Of a stretch of DNA of 64,000 bases, positions 10,841-23,540 are shown one piece after another. This stretch comes from Anaeramoeba flamelloides. Its lineage: Eukaryota > Metamonada > Anaeramoebidae. The translations under genes were made by a program, and so were the position numbers. The notes beneath the pieces are model-generated. The model saw nothing but the letters and a program-made list of their open reading frames with translations, ran no database searches and was not told the origin of the DNA. The first letter of the stretch is position 1; every line of letters begins with the position of its first letter. The stretch lies in NCBI GenBank assembly GCA_027625915.1, contig JANTQA010000008.1, positions 7,309,501-7,373,500 of the forward strand. Reading direction: 5' to 3'.

Positions 10841-11067
10841 TCATGTTTTTGAATCTTGTTTTCAGATATGAAAAATGAATTAATTTTCTGATCATAACAA
10901 AAATGAAAAAAAAAACTTAATAAAATTTTTCTGAAATTCCAATTTCTTTTATAAACCTTTCATTTAATTATATAAATTTAATTTTTATAAAAAACAAAAA
11001 ACTAATTTCTTGATATTTTCTATTTTATTGAGAAAATCAATATTTTACCAAAAAAATAAAAAAATAA

Positions 11068-11600
11068 ACTATATTCCAAAAATTTGGACACAGTTTAAAC
11101 AGTGGAAAGAACATCAACACTGAACTTTAAATTCAATTTAGGAAGAATTTTGTTTTTACAAACTATTTCATATTTTGTCTTTTTTGTTTTTTTTTCATTT
11201 ACTTTTTTTCAGTTATGTAATCTGTTTCGTTTGATCTGAATTTTTTTTTCAATGGTTGAAAGAAGGTTAGTGTTGAGTTTGTTAAATTGGAAAATAACAT
11301 ACAATTGGTTGATGGTATCTTAACATTTGATTGATCAACAATTATTTGGTGAAATTTCAACAAATTTACCAATACATTTTTTGTTGAGCTCGTTTCATTA
11401 TTTTGGACACACCTGTTTTTATTTTTGAGTTTTCTATTTTTTACTTTTATTTGGATTAAACTCATTACTCATTAAAACCATAATAATAGGTTACTTAAAT
11501 GTTGTTCTATATTAAGAAAGGAAAAATACAATAAATTGGGAGTTTTTTTTAACCTATTTATGATTTTAGGTATGTCCAAATTTTTGGAATGCGGTTTAGT
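11068..11600 (-). mobile_element. Non-autonomous Tc1-like element N, internal-deletion copy
   Basis: The left end is TATATTCCAAAAATTTGGAC at 11070-11093 and the right end GTCCAAATTTTTGGAATGC is at 11575-11593. The interior (11105-11420, reversed) matches the interior of the larger copy at 34731-35815 and the half copy at 39520-39993, including GTTGAGTTTGTTAAAT and ACATTTGATTGATCAACAAT. An 88-codon minus-strand frame (11199-11465) lies in the conserved part but resembles no transposase and is closed in the other copies. Confidence 0.65.
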
Positions 11601-12666
11601 TAGTTGTAAATTTCTAAGTTTTTTTAGAATTTCAAAGTATTGAGTAAAATCTACGATTATCATTAAGTTGGAGTATTCAGGATAACAGCAATTATCTTTT
11701 TCTTTTCTTTTTTTTTTGTTGACTAATTTGATAATTACCCCTCCCAATTTCTATTCTTTTAAAATATTTGAATTCAATTAAAACTTTTCAGATTTTTTTT
11801 TTCAAAGTTAAAAGATTTTTATATACCGTTATTTTCCAATTAAAAAAATTTTTTTTTTACTTCAGGTTCAAAATATTATGAATTAATTATTAAATGAAAA
11901 GACCCAAATACCTTTAGAAAACCAATTAGAAATGATATTTTGAGACATTTATTAGATCTTTCTTATTGGACTTTGAGATAAAATTTTATGTATGAGAATT
12001 GGATTTTTACAGTATATCAAAATCTTAAATAGTTAATTAAGAATTAATTTCAATTTTTCCTTTGTAAATGGTGATATTTAACTGAACCATTTTTACTACA
12101 GTTTTTAGAAACCAGTATTGGAGAATGCTTGTTGTTGATTAATAAAGATTCAGTAATTTTTCAAAAAATTTACATTTTTCTATTTTGTTTAACTTTTTTT
12201 CCTCGCTTTTTTCAAAGATGCTTAAAAGAATACTTTTAAAAAATTCTATAATAGTTGAAAATTATTCTTGTGGAAGTACCCTTTCAAGTTATAAAGTCAA
12301 CTCTTGTGAAAACCATTAATTGCCCCTTAACCTTTATTAAAAGATACAGTTATAGAATATGCAATAATAATCAAAAAAATTTAAATAATATTGCAACTTA
12401 TGTGAACTTGTCCAAAATATAACTTTTACAAAAAACTAGCATTTAAACCTCACTGTCCCAAACCAGCAAAAATATAATATCACTCATCAGAAAGAGATTT
12501 TTAATGTTTCATTTTTTTTAAAGTTAATAATTGGTTTGTTTCAAAAGCAAATTTTATTTGTCCAGTGAAAAAAACAATTAACACTCTCTTTTGTCTTGTT
12601 GTGTGTTTCAATATTTCGAGAATTTTCCGAAAACAAGAATTAAATCATTAAATATCGCCAAAATAA
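11601..12666. other. Gene-free spacer upstream of the kinase gene
   Basis: AT-rich DNA with no repeat family recognised. It must contain the kinase gene promoter and 5' untranslated region; I see no TATA or initiator motif that stands out from the AT-rich background. Confidence 0.4.
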
Positions 12667-15600
12667 ATGGGTAATCTCAATAAAAACCAATTGAATTCTT
12701 CAAACAAAGAAGAAACAAAAGAAAAAGGCTACCAAAAACACTTTTTAGTGGACGGTAAGTTCCTTATTAAAAAGAAAATAGGATCAGGATCTTTTGGACA
12801 GATACATCGTTGTGTTCGGTTATCAGACAAGAAAATTTTTGCTGTAAAATTTGTAAGTTTTTGCATTTTTTTTGTTTTTTTTTCCTTGTTTTCTTTTTAG
12901 CACCCCAACCATTGGTTGGTTGAAACTTAATTGGATCCTTTTTTTTCAATTGGTTTCACAAATTTAATAATCACAAAAGTAACAATTTTCGAATTTTTCA
13001 ATTAAATTTCTCTTCTAAATTATTCACAACTAATCTAAAGAAAATCATATTCTTTGCAAAATTATCAAAAGGTTTGAAGTTATACATCGCTTTTTGTGCT
13101 TCAGGAAACATTGTTTTTTTGGTGTTAACTAATCGAATTGTTTCTGAACTTTCGAAAATTGAACTTTATTAATTTATTTTTTCAGTTACAAACATCTCAT
13201 GTGAAAAAATCAATGTCTTAATTTTTGAAAGTTTTTTAATACACCCAGCGAACTTTTGATCATAGACTCTAATTACCATTACTTTTAAAATTAAAAAGAT
13301 CAAAATTTTCATTCAGCTTTCCAAAAAAAACATTTTCCAATAATTAAAATAAATCGGCACAGTCTGCAATTCGAAAAAGTGAAATTAATAAATCAAGCTG
13401 TTTTTAATTGTTAAAAATTTGAAATGTTAGCTCATTTATAACATTTTTTTTGGAATTTTGAATGAAAATTGTGTTCAATTTATTTTGAAACAAATAGTAA
13501 TCAAATAAAGTACAAAAAAAAACAAATTTTTTTCGACACAATTCTTGAATCTCAAGACCTAATTTTTTTTTGAGTTACTTTTGTTAGTAAAATTAAGCGT
13601 ATAGAAAAGTTTAATTTGTGTTTCAAAATAAAAAGTCTGTTTTTTTTTGTTATAGAAGACCTATACATCAACCGATCAAATAAACCAATAATAAATCCTA
13701 ATTAAATATGGTTTTGGTTTCTTAAAGTTCTATTGTTTGAAAAAAAATAAAAATGAAGGAATAACTGGAAAATTTTTCTCAAAAAATAGAGTAAATTTTT
13801 AAGAAAAAGTTTTTACAAATTCTCAATAACCAACAAATTTCAAAAAAACTGGGAATAATATAAAAAAATTTGCCTGAATAATTTAAATTTTGCTGAAAAT
13901 AACCAGACCTTTACTTTCAAAATTGATTTGAACTTAGGTATACTATTGTGTAGTAAATTGTACGTTACATTGGAAACAGAAGAAAAAAGCACAGATTATA
14001 TTTTGAAAAACGGATTATAGTCGTTGTACACGAATTATTTTGATAACTGTAAAAAAAAAATATTTGTTATTTGTTTTTTTTTGTACCTTATTTTGATTAT
14101 TTTGTCAATTACATGTGATCTTATCGTCTGTGCTAACAAGTCCTAGGACTGTAAATTAGTAAAATTTCTAAAAACTATGGCACCCTTTTTAGTGTGCACT
14201 ACATGAGAAAGCAAACTTTCCAATATATTTCTTGTTTTAAATGGCTACTATAGTATTTAATAATAGACGAAAAATGTTTGAGGATGAAACAGAAATTTGA
14301 AAAAAGAAAATTCTTCAAAAATCAAAAAAACAAACAAACTCAAACACCCCCCCCCCAATGGTTTAATAAATTGAATTCTTTTCTATTAGAAACCTCAGAT
14401 TTTTTGAAAAGTTTCCTTTCTCATTACTTGTATGAAAAAAATAGAATTTAAAATTCCAAGTTAGACAAAACTACGACTTCAATTATCATTTCATCCTTGT
14501 TAATTGAGCTTATTCATAAGATAATCAACATCCCAGTTCTTAAAAATCTTGAGGACTATTGAATTTATTGTTGTTAGTAGTACTACGATTTTTAAAAGTC
14601 TCTAGTCTAGAATAAAAGTTCTATTTCGGGGTAAAAATTTTTAAATGGATGTGACAATGAATTTTCCTTAAATTCAACTTTAGGATATTTTTTTGAAGAG
14701 ATAATAACTAACAGTTTTGAAAACACTCTATTCATCTAAAAAAAACTCAAATATGGAAAAAAAAATAACAGATGATAAATATTGAAAGTGTCCGAGGTTT
14801 TTTTTTACTTTTTGAAATAAAAAGAAAATTTATTAAAGTCTCTTTTGATTACAAAGTTCAAAAAACTTAATGGGGGTATCTATCAAGTACCGCAGAGTGC
14901 CTTTAAGTGCCTAGGTTTTTTTGAGTTTTCTCTTTTATCTGTGAAGTGTTCTAGGTTTTTTTAACTTTTTGAAATAAACAGAAAATTTTAATAAATTTTC
15001 GGTTTATTTCGAAAAGTAAAAAAAACCTAACGAAAATCTATCTATTTTCCAAATAAACAGAAAACTCAAAAAAACCTAACTGCACTTTTCCAGAATTCAA
15101 AAGAATAAGTCGTTCTTTAATAGTGCAAATAATTGATTCACTATTTGAAAGATATTTATCAGATTTAAAATACTTTTAAAATATGATAAAACGCCCTCTT
15201 CACTGTAAAGAAAAAAATTTTAAAATTATCTTCTATTAAAATTTAAAAAAATCTTAAAAGAACCTGGAAAATTGGATTTTCCAACTTTAATTGTTAAATA
15301 TCTTTCAAAAATAATTTTTGATCAAAGATCTTTTATTAACCAATAGTGTTTATTATAATTGAAGTTATTAAAAAGGGTAATATTAGCAAATATTTAATTT
15401 TTTTTTGAAAAAATTTTTTCATGATCGTGATTTGGACATACCTAAAAAGTTTTATAATTTTGGAAAAATTTACAAAAATATCAAACCAACTTTCCAAAAT
15501 TAGACATGATTCTGAAACTTGAAATTAATCTGGACAAAACCCCTACCATTAAATAATTCTCTGAACACCAACATATATTCTTGTGAAAAAACGTGATATT

Positions 15601-18600
15601 TTTACACTTTTGTGAAAACAAAATTCAATGTACTGATTAGAATCATTCATTGTATTAATCATTTTGGTGTTGAAAGGGTTATCTTAATATAAAAATAATT
15701 AAAATTAAAATTTCACAATTTTTGAAAATTCTTTCAATCGATACAATTAAGAATTTTATTGCTCTGGGTAAAATTAACCATAAAAAAGGGTTTCTTTTTT
15801 TGTTTTATTGTATTTTTTTATTGGTTTATGGCTGTGATTGAATCGAAGCATATTGCCCTTATACGGAAACAGTTATTTTAAAACTTAGTTATTAGCTTGG
15901 ATATGTATTTATTTGTAATTTATACTGGCTATTAGATCATAAGTATTCTTCTCTTTAATTATTTTATTTATTTTTTCAAGAATTTTCCTTTTCAGTTTTT
16001 TAATTTTTTCTCTTGAATTTTCTTTTTTTTGAGTTTTTTGAAGTTTTAGGTGTTCCAGTTTGACAAAGTTTTTAAACAACTCTTAATCTCACTTTATTAT
16101 AAGTCGGGCATTCCCATAACATGCGAGGTGTATCTTCAATTAATGTATCACTTTTTTTTTTTTTTGGTTTATTGGTTTATGGTTGCCATTGAATCAAAGT
16201 CTATTGAAAAGGTTACTTTTTTAGTGTAAGTTTTACGCGATGTGGAAGACTCTGACCATTTCATTGGCAAAGAAAATTTAGAACACAATATTTGATTATT
16301 GAAAACAAACTTCTTGTCTGAACAAAAGCTTATGAATAAATACATATTTATAAATAAACCAATTTTCCACTACTTTTTTGGAGCTAACTTAAATATATAA
16401 GCAAAAAATCCCTTTTTTTAAAAAAAAATAAACAAATTTTCTGTTTTAATAACTGTTGAAAAAAATGAAACATTTTTTCTAGTAGTAGAATTTTAACTAT
16501 TTATTCCAATTTAAAACACACCAAAATGCCAGATAAAATTGATTTTTTTTAAAATTTACAAAAACTATTAACAAAAAAAAAAAAAAAACAAATACTTTAT
16601 AACAAAATTTAATAAATTAAAATTAAAAAAATAAAACAAAAATAAAACAAAAGGGAACTGAACGAGGTATTGGGCAGTTAGAATATGAAAGTAAAATGTA
16701 TAAAATTTTAAAAGGAAATATTGGTATTTCGAATATTCAACATTTTGGTAAATACAAATACGAAAATTTTTTAATTATGGATTATTTGGGATCAAATCTA
16801 GAATCATTATTTAAATATTGTGGAAGGAAATTCAGTTTAAAAACAGTTCTAATGATCGCTGATCAAATTTTATGTAGATTACAATTATTACATACAAAAT
16901 CAATTGTATATAGGGACATTAAACCAGAAAATTTTGTTATTGGCAGAGGAAAAAATAAAGATCAAATATATATTATTGATTTTGGTTTATCAAAGTTATA
17001 CCGAAACTTCTGGACGCATAAACCAAATAAATATCGAAATAAAAGAGACCTAGTTGGGACTGTTAGATATTCATCAATAAACACCCATTTAGGAATTGAA
17101 CAATCAAGAAGAGACGATCTTGAAAGTTTCGGCTACATGTTAATTTATCTTTTAAAAGGAAGATTGCCTTGGCAAGGATTTAAAGCTTCAAACAAAAAGA
17201 AAAGAAATGAAAAAATTTGTGATAAAAAAGTTTCTACTCCATTGTCTACTCTATGCGAAGGATTACCAGGTTTGTTTTCAATATTATTTTCTGTATAATT
17301 TATAATTTTAATTTTTTTTTATACTTGACACATTTTCTTTTTCACAATTAAATGATATTTTAAATATTATTGTTCTGTAAAAAAATTAAGGATTTTTTCA
17401 AAATACACTTTTTACAAACCATTTACACTAATCTGTTGATCTGATCATTGATTAAATTTGATACTTTTTGTTCATTTTTACAAAAATAATAATTGTTTTT
17501 TTGAAAATATCTGTTTCTTGATTAACACTAAAAAAGTTTTCTCATGAAAAATATTGTTTAATTTATTTATTTATTTAGAGAAAGGAGTAATTAAAGAAAA
17601 ATTATCAAATAAAAAAAAAAAAGAAGAAGAAAAATAATTAAAATATGTATAAAAAATAAAAATATCATTTTCATGACCAAATAGAAACTATCTGCGTACT
17701 GAATACACAGGAGGAGCAAAAACATGATAGAAAGATTATCAATTATAGATAAAAATTCCACATTCCGTGATTAATAATTGGTATTCCACTGTCGTTAGGT
17801 TTTTTTTAATTAAAAAGAATAGAGTAAAATCTTTGATTTTGCTCAATTATTTTGAATTAAAAAAAACCTAGACACCACCTCTCAGAGTGGGGCACTGGAT
17901 GCCCGAATTTCAAAAAATATTGTTTAATTATCCTGCAAACTATCAACAATTAAATTACGATTAATTTTTAACCATGATATTTTGGTAATGATCACGATTT
18001 TTTTTTAATCAAGATATTTATTCAAAGTTCACGATTTGTGATTTGTCGCTATTTGATGTTATAGAATGTCTTGATTTTATAGAATACCATACCCTAATAA
18101 CCAAAATGACACGTTTTTTAAAATTATATCTTAAATTGGAATAGAAATTGACCATTCCTAAACTTTGTTTCAGTCAAATGGTTAACAAACATTTTTTTTC
18201 AAATATCAATTATTTTTTATAATTAGCATTTGAAGAACAAATAAGAAATAAGTAGAATAATACACATCACCAAAGAATAGTTGATGCATGTATGAAATAA
18301 AAATAATAAATCTATGTAATTTCTTAAAAAATTGAAAACTCAAATTCTTCGGGTTCTATTGAGAAAAACAACAAGGTTCATTTTGATCTTTAATTGAAGA
18401 TCCAAATAAAATTTTGAATAGAAATCAATATCGTTTCTCACTAATAATTCTCAGTGTTTCAATAACATTCAAATAACATCATTTTTAACCAGTGACTTTC
18501 GATCTTGCAATAAAAAAAAAATTATATATAAAAAAAAATCTAAAAAAAAATGGAAAAAAAGGAAAAAATGTGTTCAATTTTGAAATTCCCAAAATATAAT

Positions 18601-20828
18601 TTTTTTCTTCTAATATCCATTCAAACTATTTAAACACATTTAATTCACCTTACCGCATCTAGACCGCTTTGATTGATAAATGACTTATGATTATATTGAA
18701 TAAAGCGATTTAAAAGGTTTCAATTTACTTTATAAATGGCATATTGAATTTCTGTTTTGTAATTCAATTTGTAATTTATATTTCAAGTTAATTTTTTTTT
18801 TTTTTTTAAATTTAATATATTTTATTTATAATTTAGGGATTTTAGAAAGCAAGTAAATTTATTCGATTTTCAGTAACTTTAGAAATTTTCATTTTTTAAA
18901 TAAAAATACTAAAGTTAATAAAATATATAAATATTTTTTAAAATTAAAAAACGCACTTATTCCCTTAAACAAAATAAGAGTTTAGAAAATAAATCAAAAT
19001 TAATATTTGGTGTTCACCAAATAATTGAATTCTGCAAAATAAAAAATATTGTACAACTTACAAAAATGATTTTTGGAAGAAATCAATAGAATTAAAAGGT
19101 CACAATAGACCTGAAATATGATTATTTTTACTTTCACCACTCAACGTAATTAAATATTATTCGCTTTTAGTATTTAGTTTCTTTGTTTGAATTATTTTTA
19201 CAAACAAATTTTTTTTTTTTATTTATCAACAAATAAGTTTTTTTAAAATCGTTAATTTAGTAATTTGTGATATCTAATACATTTTTTTGTAAATGCATTT
19301 TTTTTTTTTTGTTTACTCTTATTTAATTTCTAATCCCCGCCCTTTCTTTACTGTTATTTATATATACACAAAAATATAATTCTATACGATACTATATCAC
19401 TAACACTTCGTTATACACAAACACGAATAAATAATTTAAATCAATATAGATGAATTTAAACAATTTATCGAATATTGCAAAAAGTTAGAATTTGAAGAAA
19501 GTCCAAACTATAGTTATCTTCGAAAGAAATTCCGAAAGCTATTTCTTTCCAATGGCTACGTGTATGATCATCAATATGATTGGAAAATAAAGCATGATAA
19601 AGAATCTAAAATAAAAAAAGACACATCAACCAATCAAGGATTTTATAATGAAAAGCAAATCAATGGGGAAATAAACCAAACAAAGATTATTTCAAATAAA
19701 CCAATAAAGAAAAAGAAATCAAATCATAATAATAGTAACAGAAGTAGTACCGACCGTGGTAATACCAATAATAGTGGCCATAATCATAATACAAATAAGA
19801 AATCAAACAAAAGAAATAACAAAGAACAATACAATAAAAAACAAAAATCAAAATCTAAATTGAATTCGAAATCTAATATTAAAAATAAAAATAAAAATCA
19901 AAATAAAAATCAAAATATAAATAAAAATCAAAATAAAAATCAAAATAAAAATAAAAGGATGATTTTAATTAAAGAAAGTGGATCTGAAAATGAAACAAAT
20001 ACCGAAGATGAATTCAAAAAAAAAAACAAAAGTAAAAAAGAGAAGAAAAAACAGAAAAATATCCAAAAAAGTAAAAAATTAAAAGAGATGGACGAAAGAA
20101 TTCAATTTTACAATAAGAAACAAAATAAAAAAATAAAAGTAAAAATTGAAAATTATCTATTAAAGAAACAAAAAATACCAAAAATGGATGAATCTAAAAA
20201 AGAAAGAACAGAAAATTTTTTTCTGTGTATTGGAGAACAATACTCTTTAAAACGTAGAGAAATGCATCGAGATCTGAAAAACGTTGACAAAATCCTGAAA
20301 CATAATCCTACTTTCAAAGATATCGTAATTGAAGAACTTATAAATTCTTTAAAATCGGCATTAAGTGGTAGTTTAACCTATAATTACTTTTTATTTTTAG
20401 AAAATGATTTATTACAATTATTATACATTGTTGACGAAAAAAAAAATAAATATGAACTAATGTGCAATTCCAATGATTTGAAATTTATTAATAACAACGA
20501 GAAGAAGAAAAAAGGTGGGAGCGGGGAGAAGAAAGATGACTTTGTTTTTAAACCCAAAAAACACAAATTGGGTCGAAAAGAAAAAAGGAAACAGAAAAAA
20601 AGATGGCGAAATGAAAGACAGGTAAAAAAGACAATTTTAGTTAATGAAAAATTAATAATTTTAGAAAAGGTCTTGCAAATTAAAGAAATCCGTGAAGATA
20701 TATTAATTCAAGACCAATATCAAAAAATTGTACCCTTATCAACAAAAAATCTTTCTTTTAAAAAATTAGAAAAATTATGTAATAAAATTGAAAAGGTACT
20801 TATTTTAAGTAAAGAAAAAATTGATTAA
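12667..20828 (+). CDS. Casein kinase 1-like Ser/Thr kinase, 3 exons
   Basis: The exons are 12667-12852, 16654-17269 and 19450-20828, giving 726 residues. Introns are 3801 bp (phase 0, GTAAGT...AAAAG) and 2180 bp (phase 1, GTTTGT...ATATAG). The CK1 fold runs from about residue 27 to 325: glycine loop IGSGSFGQ (38-45), AVK lysine (61), catalytic loop YRDIKPEN (Asp150), IIDFGLSK (Asp171), and the CK1 signature GTVRYSSINTHLGIEQSRRD..DLES in place of the usual APE. LPWQGFKA and FEESPNYSYLRKKFRKLF, the latter joined correctly by intron 2, complete the domain. CK1 kinases phosphorylate primed acidic Ser/Thr sites. A tail of about 400 residues follows: lysine/asparagine-rich low complexity (NQNKN repeats), then a more ordered stretch (about 550-726, NFFLCIGEQYSLKRREMHRD..) that I do not recognise. 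The position of the extension resembles CK1 delta/epsilon regulatory tails, but the sequence does not. Confidence 0.9.
13240..13520 (+). repeat. Repeat family O, copy 1
   Basis: The best-kept 60 bp (13449-13515; GAATGAAAATTGTGTTCAAT, then TTATTTTGAAACAAATAGTA) recurs at 31249-31310, and a weaker match extends 200 bp to the left in both places. No ends are defined and nothing is coded. Confidence 0.55.
13918..14060 (+). repeat. Repeat family H, copy 1
   Basis: About 140 bp matches the reverse complement of 56785-56925 at roughly 80% by eye. Shared landmarks are TTGAACTTAGGTATACTATT and CGGATTATAGTCGTTGTACA. It is neither coding nor palindromic. A SINE is possible but I see no clear A/B box pair. 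Confidence 0.55.
14195..14480 (+). repeat. Diverged relative of MITE family D
   Basis: The block GATGAAACAGAAATTTGAAA .. CAAACTCAAAC .. AATGGTTTAATAAA follows the interior of the element at 5685-6080 in order and spacing. It includes a run of 10 C (about 14347). The terminal repeats are too worn to place. Confidence 0.4.
14795..15115. repeat. Hairpin family E, copy 3, nested palindromes
   Basis: An outer palindrome pairs CCTAGGTTTTTTTGAGTTTTC (about 14908) with GAAAACTCAAAAAAACCTAA (about 15061) and encloses an inner one pairing TTAACTTTTTGAAATAAACA with TTATTTCGAAAAGTAAAAAA. A third, single arm with CCAGAATTCAAAAGAATAAG ends the copy. The arms are divided by TGCCTAGG/CCTAACGG-like borders. 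Confidence 0.7.
15815..16151 (-). mobile_element. LINE 3' fragment (5'-truncated)
   Basis: On the minus strand the fragment begins with a frame reading SDTLIEDTPRMLWECPTYNK, then VRLRVV and a stop. This is the C-terminal Cys/His end typical of several non-LTR retrotransposon reverse transcriptases (pattern EDTxxHLLWECPxYxxxR). The 3' region ends GATTCAATCACAGCCATAAA, then CCAAT and A-rich DNA. The copy is short and inactive. The clade is uncertain (Tad/Jockey-like at most). Confidence 0.45.
16152..16260 (-). mobile_element. Second LINE 3' end with poly-A tail
   Basis: On the minus strand it ends GATTCAATGGCAACCATAAA, CCAATAAACC and a run of about 13 A, which abuts the truncated 5' end of the fragment at 16151. 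The last 35 bp before the tail match the 3' end at about 15815-15850, so two copies of one family lie head to tail. Confidence 0.45.
17785..17895. repeat. Hairpin family E, single-module copy
   Basis: One palindrome pairs GGTTTTTTTTAATTAAAAAG with TTTGAATTAAAAAAAACC around GAGTAAAATCTTTGATTTTG, bounded by TGTCGTTA on the left and TAGACACC on the right. This is the simplest form of the family and probably shows its minimal unit. Confidence 0.7.
18185..18520 (-). repeat. Repeat family M, copy 2 (reverse)
   Basis: The reverse complement follows the 33575 copy in order: GTCACTGGTTAAAAATGATG, TTATTGAAAC, GATTTCTATT, GGATCTTCAATTAAAGATCA, TTGTTTTTCTCAATAG, TTTCATACATGCATCAACTA. It carries neither MITE A nor MITE C. 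Confidence 0.65.
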
Positions 20829-22531
20829 ATTTGAAATGGTGATTATTATTATTTGGTTTTTATTTTATTCTTTCTTTTTAATATTTGTCTTTTTTAAAAA
20901 ATATCAAATATTAAAAATAAACAATATTTTGAATATTAATTAAAGACAATAAAAAATTAGAATTTTTTTTTATCTAATTTCTTAGAGATAGTCAAAATAA
21001 TAAAATTCAAAGATAATACATTTGAAAAAATAATTTATAACTATTATCTGTTTCTTAAAATAATATTGATTTTTAACGTTTTTTTATTTTTTTTTTATTG
21101 ATTTTTTTATTTTATTTGATTGAATGAATTTAATTCAAAAAAAACATAAAATATTTTATTCTTACTTTTTTTTTTTATTAATCTTTTTTATAAAATTAAT
21201 AATTTCAAGTATTATATCTAAAAAATAACATCCTTTAAATATTCTATAAATTTAATTGTATCTCCTTAGAATATCTGTCTTTCGTTACAATTTACGTATT
21301 TTGTATTATTTCTAATTTCCAGCAACTCGACAAAAAAAATAATATTGAATCTTATTTGAATATTAAAAATTGAAATGAGAATTGTTGATCAATAAACTAA
21401 TAAAGAAAAAAAAAATTACAAAAATAATAAATGGAAATAATTTTTGCTTATTGTGAAAATATTATTAAAAATCAATTAATTAGGAATTGGATGAAGATTA
21501 TTGATTGAAATTTGAATTGAGCATGGTGAAAAAAGTTTAGGTTATCTCTGTTTTTTTGGTCATGATAGATTTATACAAAATATATTTGATCTGAAAAAAG
21601 AAATACCTTGAAATATCCCAATTTGAAGAAATCTACAAATGTATTTATTATTTATTGGTATATATTATTTTAAAATATCTTCTTAATTTCAAATTCTGAA
21701 CGGATGGAAAAGAATATTTTATTTAGGATAAAGCTAAAAACAGTATTTAATAACGGTTTTTGAAGTGAAAATTTTATTTTAATAATTCGAATCTTTAACA
21801 GATATTGGAAATTTGGTAATGGTTTTTATTAATGATCGTTACTTTACTTTTTGGGATTATTTTTTACAAAGTGGGATTTAAAATTATAAACAATCAATGA
21901 TAAGCCGTCCATTTATGACTTGAATATTTGGTTAATACTTAGATTTTTTTTTTTTTTTTTTGGTTAAAGTAAATAAGAAAGAATAACGTTTATTTTTATC
22001 ACCCCTTAGAAAGAATAGTTTAATTTCAATTTTGGTTTTAGAATAGATTTGTTTTAGTGGTGTTTGTTACATTGGATACAAAAAAAAAATGAGTTTTTTT
22101 TTTATTTTTGGTACAAAATTCAAATTTAATTTCTTTTTTGACAAAAATATAAAATCTTATTCTTTATTTCTTTCAATTCAATAGAAAACCCAACAAACTC
22201 AAACCTTTCTTTATACTGATCTTTAAATTATTTTTATTTTGGTCACTGTAAAATAATAAAACTTCTGAGATATTTCTTTTATTTTTTTCAATTTTCAGTA
22301 AAAGATTATAGGGGTTTCGTTGAACCCAAAAAAATGAATCAAGAGTTGGGATCAAAAATATTCAAATTCAATTTGAATATATCTATTCATTAAAACAAAT
22401 TCTTTTAATAAAAGGTATTATCTTTGTATATTGAGAAATACTTATGAGCTTTTAAATTCAAAAATATTTTTTTATTTATGTTATCTTCATTTACGCAAGA
22501 GAATTATGAGATTGAAAGTTACTGATAAGTT

Positions 22532-22562
<31 letters not shown>

Positions 22563-23540
22563 CTTTATATGATAAGTAAATCTAGCAAGAATGATGAATA
22601 GATTCAATTTCATTTTTTTTTCTTTTAAAAATTTACTTTTTTTGTTTAATAATAAAAAATTTGATTATTTTATTATTATTATTATTTAAGAAGTTTAAAT
22701 TACACTCTAGATATCCTTAGACTTAAATTAAATTTCTGAAATTTAAACAAGAAATATCCAATTTCACAATTATTAATTAATGAAAAAATTGATTAGCTAT
22801 GAATATAGATAAATTCATCAAGAAAAATAAAGATTCAATTATAATATATAATGGAATACTAAAGAAAATTTTCTCAAAAACAAATTGAATTTTTGACAAA
22901 AAGAAATTTTAACTTCAAATTATTAATAACTCTAAACAAGTTGATTTAAACACAAAAAAAAAAAGATAAAAATGAATTTTATGAGATAAAGTTTACGATT
23001 TAAGATGGATTTTTTTTTGAAAAAAATCCCCTTACTTGTACAAAAGTAGAATTTTACAAACAGAGTAAACCCCCCTTCGAAAAAAAAAAAAAATTATCAT
23101 TTATATTTCTTAATTGGCAAGGTAGATAATAAGTAAGAAATCAAAATTTTCACTGAATTATTACAAATATCTTATTTTTAAGAAATTTTCTATATTATTG
23201 GCTGACCGTTTCAATGCTATTTGTTAGGCTCTAATTTTTTTTAAATTAATTTTTTTTCATCTCATTTTGATATTTTATAAGTAATTAGAAATACTTTTTT
23301 TGAAAAAAAAAAATCACCCCCCCTGAATACTCAAAAAAAAATCAAAACTATATTTAAACTCTTGTTTCTAATTTTCTAACTCGGTGGATTGTTTTATAGG
23401 TTAGGTTATTTTTACTCAACTGTTCAGAAACATATATAGAAAAGTTATTTTGGCTAGTTTAAATTCAATTGCTAAAATAATTACTACTATTTATATATAA
23501 TTTTAACAAATTTCATGCAATCATTTTAATTTTAAAAATA
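20829..23540. other. Gene-free AT-rich spacer
   Basis: This lies between the kinase and the surface-protein gene, whose 3' ends converge here. It holds an (AT)n run at 22537-22562 and long T runs. No repeat family or credible frame is seen before the MITE at 23541. Confidence 0.4.

Larger units (their letters stand above)
12853..16653 (+). other. Intron 1 of the kinase gene, repeat-filled (3.8 kb)
   Basis: This long GT-AG intron lies between AVKF and GTERGIGQLEYESK, with reading phase and CK1 alignment both conserved. It holds repeat O (13240-13520), repeat H (13918-14060), a family D relative (about 14200-14480), hairpin family E (14795-15115) and LINE 3' ends (about 15815-16260). No other exon is detectable. 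Confidence 0.8.
17270..19449 (+). other. Intron 2 of the kinase gene (2.2 kb)
   Basis: This phase-1 intron (GTTTGT...ATATAG) is required to join the two halves of the CK1 C-lobe. It contains hairpin family E (17785-17895) and repeat M in reverse (18185-18520); the rest is AT-rich and unremarkable. Confidence 0.8.

Noticed and set aside
11199-11465. 88-codon minus-strand frame in element N, first suspected to be a transposase N-terminus
   Set aside because: No helix-turn-helix or DDE motif, and the other copies of the same DNA have stops in this frame.
11068-11600. Alternative nuclear code with stops read as Gln, suggested by one frame of element N
   Set aside because: All host genes here end normally at TAA and contain no internal stops after splicing.
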